From contig BFEA01000049.1 of NCBI GenBank assembly GCA_003427395.1, positions 3,394,014-3,437,774 on the forward strand: a DNA stretch of 43,761 bases, given 5' to 3'. The notes under the pieces were generated by a model. That model saw only the letters and a list, made by a program, of their open reading frames with translations. It was not told the origin of the DNA and made no database searches. Positions 43,177-43,761 of the stretch are shown one piece after another (position 1 is the stretch's first letter; the number at the start of each line of letters is the position of its first letter). Made by a program: the position numbers and the translations under genes. The DNA comes from Chara braunii (taxonomy: Eukaryota > Streptophyta > Charophyceae > Charales > Characeae).

Positions 43177-43183
43177 TATAAAT
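43177..43183 (+). promoter_or_regulatory. Putative TATA box in the 3' LTR of E
   Basis: TATAAAT in the same context as at 11126-11132 of element B, about 450 bp before the LTR end. Confidence 0.6.
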
Positions 43184-43679
43184 CAGGAGGCAGCTTCCAG
43201 CCACTCATTCATTCCTACGTGAGCCATGCGGAAGCGCTGCCCGAGCGTCTTGTGCGAGGTGGTCTGCAGATGCCCGAGGTCGAAGTGGGCTTGAAGGAGT
43301 CAGTACGCCATAGCCAGTGGTAGCCGGCGGCCATAGCCGCCATAGCCAGTGTTAGGTGTTAGTGCGTGTGTACGAGTGTGTGATACAGGGAATGTGTGTG
43401 GGGTATTCAGGGTGATCCAGAGTGGAGTGTGTGCAAACAGTGGTGTAGGACACAGTGTCGAGAGTTGGGGTGTACAGGCGCTGATGTGCCATAACCTGTT
43501 GAAGCGAGTTTGCATCTGAACCGTGTTCTCGGTTTCCATATCTTTGAGCTATGAGTGGACGCTTGGCGCCAGTGTGAATCGCCACCTGTTTGCATATATG
43601 TGAAGTGAAGAAGAGAGCGTCTGATTGCAGTTCAAACTTTGCAATTCAAGTCAGAACGTGAGTCTTCAGACCAGCAGCA

Positions 43680-43682
<3 letters not shown>

Positions 43683-43761
<79 letters not shown>
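43683..43761. repeat. (CT)n microsatellite at window end
   Basis: At least 39 CT units running off the end of the window, about 50 bp after the end of element E. Confidence 0.97.

Larger units (their letters stand above)
35548..43629 (+). mobile_element. Element E: Ty3/gypsy LTR retrotransposon (5' LTR truncated)
   Basis: Plus strand: last 65 bp of a 5' LTR (35548-35612), PBS, leader with GA tract and TTGACC minisatellite, gag with hydrophobic N terminus and CCHC knuckle, protease, RT, RNase H, integrase, chromodomain-like tail ending in TGA at 42637-42639, purine-rich stretch and 3' LTR. LTR ends, leader and PBS layout match element B, so the two are one family. Nonsense codons and frameshifts are scattered over gag and pol. 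Confidence 0.9.
42678..43629 (+). repeat. 3' LTR of element E (about 952 bp)
   Basis: The right end TCTGATTGCA equals the LTR ends of B (before 11583) and of the 5' remnant. The left end is inferred from the purine stretch and from alignment with B. It contains a B-box-like GGTTCGATCCC near the start, a 31-bp tandem duplication and a TATA box. Confidence 0.8.

Overview
The window reads as nuclear DNA of a plant-lineage eukaryote. It is a nested graveyard of Ty3/gypsy LTR retrotransposons with chromodomain-like integrase tails and tRNA-iMet-type primer binding sites, separated by long dinucleotide microsatellites. No operon-like coding, ribosome binding sites, rRNA or convincing tRNA genes are seen. 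A charophyte green alga such as Chara is my best guess (inference from element style, not proven). Two single N bases and a 50-N run show it is a draft assembly.

Layout. 611-10221: element A, minus strand, complete structure (two LTRs, PBS, PPT, 4-bp target duplication) but with a decayed gag-pol. Its 5' LTR carries a nested solo LTR (9250-9728) and shuffled internal duplications. 10685 to about 12400: element B, plus strand, an LTR with TATA box, a very good iMet PBS and a leader remnant, but no coding part. About 12540-18430: element C, minus strand, a gag-pol with two clean in-frame deletions that remove the RT palm core and the integrase core. 18451-18606: (CT)n, 50-N gap, (CA)n. 18798-19140: a 33-bp palindromic minisatellite and an old LTR piece. 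19646-19762: a possible host coiled-coil exon with a GC-AG type donor. 20569 to about 21965: a 5'-truncated LINE tail. 21945-22650: a relic of a gag with a hydrophobic N terminus.

23149-32484: element D, minus strand, the best preserved, with an open 560-codon gag, a pol broken by few lesions, both LTRs (one truncated), PBS and PPT. 32485-35560: poorly understood DNA ending in a gag-like fragment. 35548-43629: element E, plus strand, same family as B, with a truncated 5' LTR, a leader containing a TTGACC-rich 12-bp minisatellite, a full-length but mutated gag-pol and a 3' LTR. The window ends in (CT)n.

All pol units have the order protease, reverse transcriptase, RNase H, integrase, chromodomain-like tail. 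None is intact as a whole, so the locus is probably silent. Element D may be the youngest, judging by eye from LTR similarity. The points of most interest are non-coding or architectural: a hydrophobic N-terminal gag segment seen twice, the double in-frame deletion in C, a shared PBS variant in D and E, a telomere-motif hairpin beside the PBS of D, the W-box-like minisatellite in E, and the palindromic TATAAA repeats.
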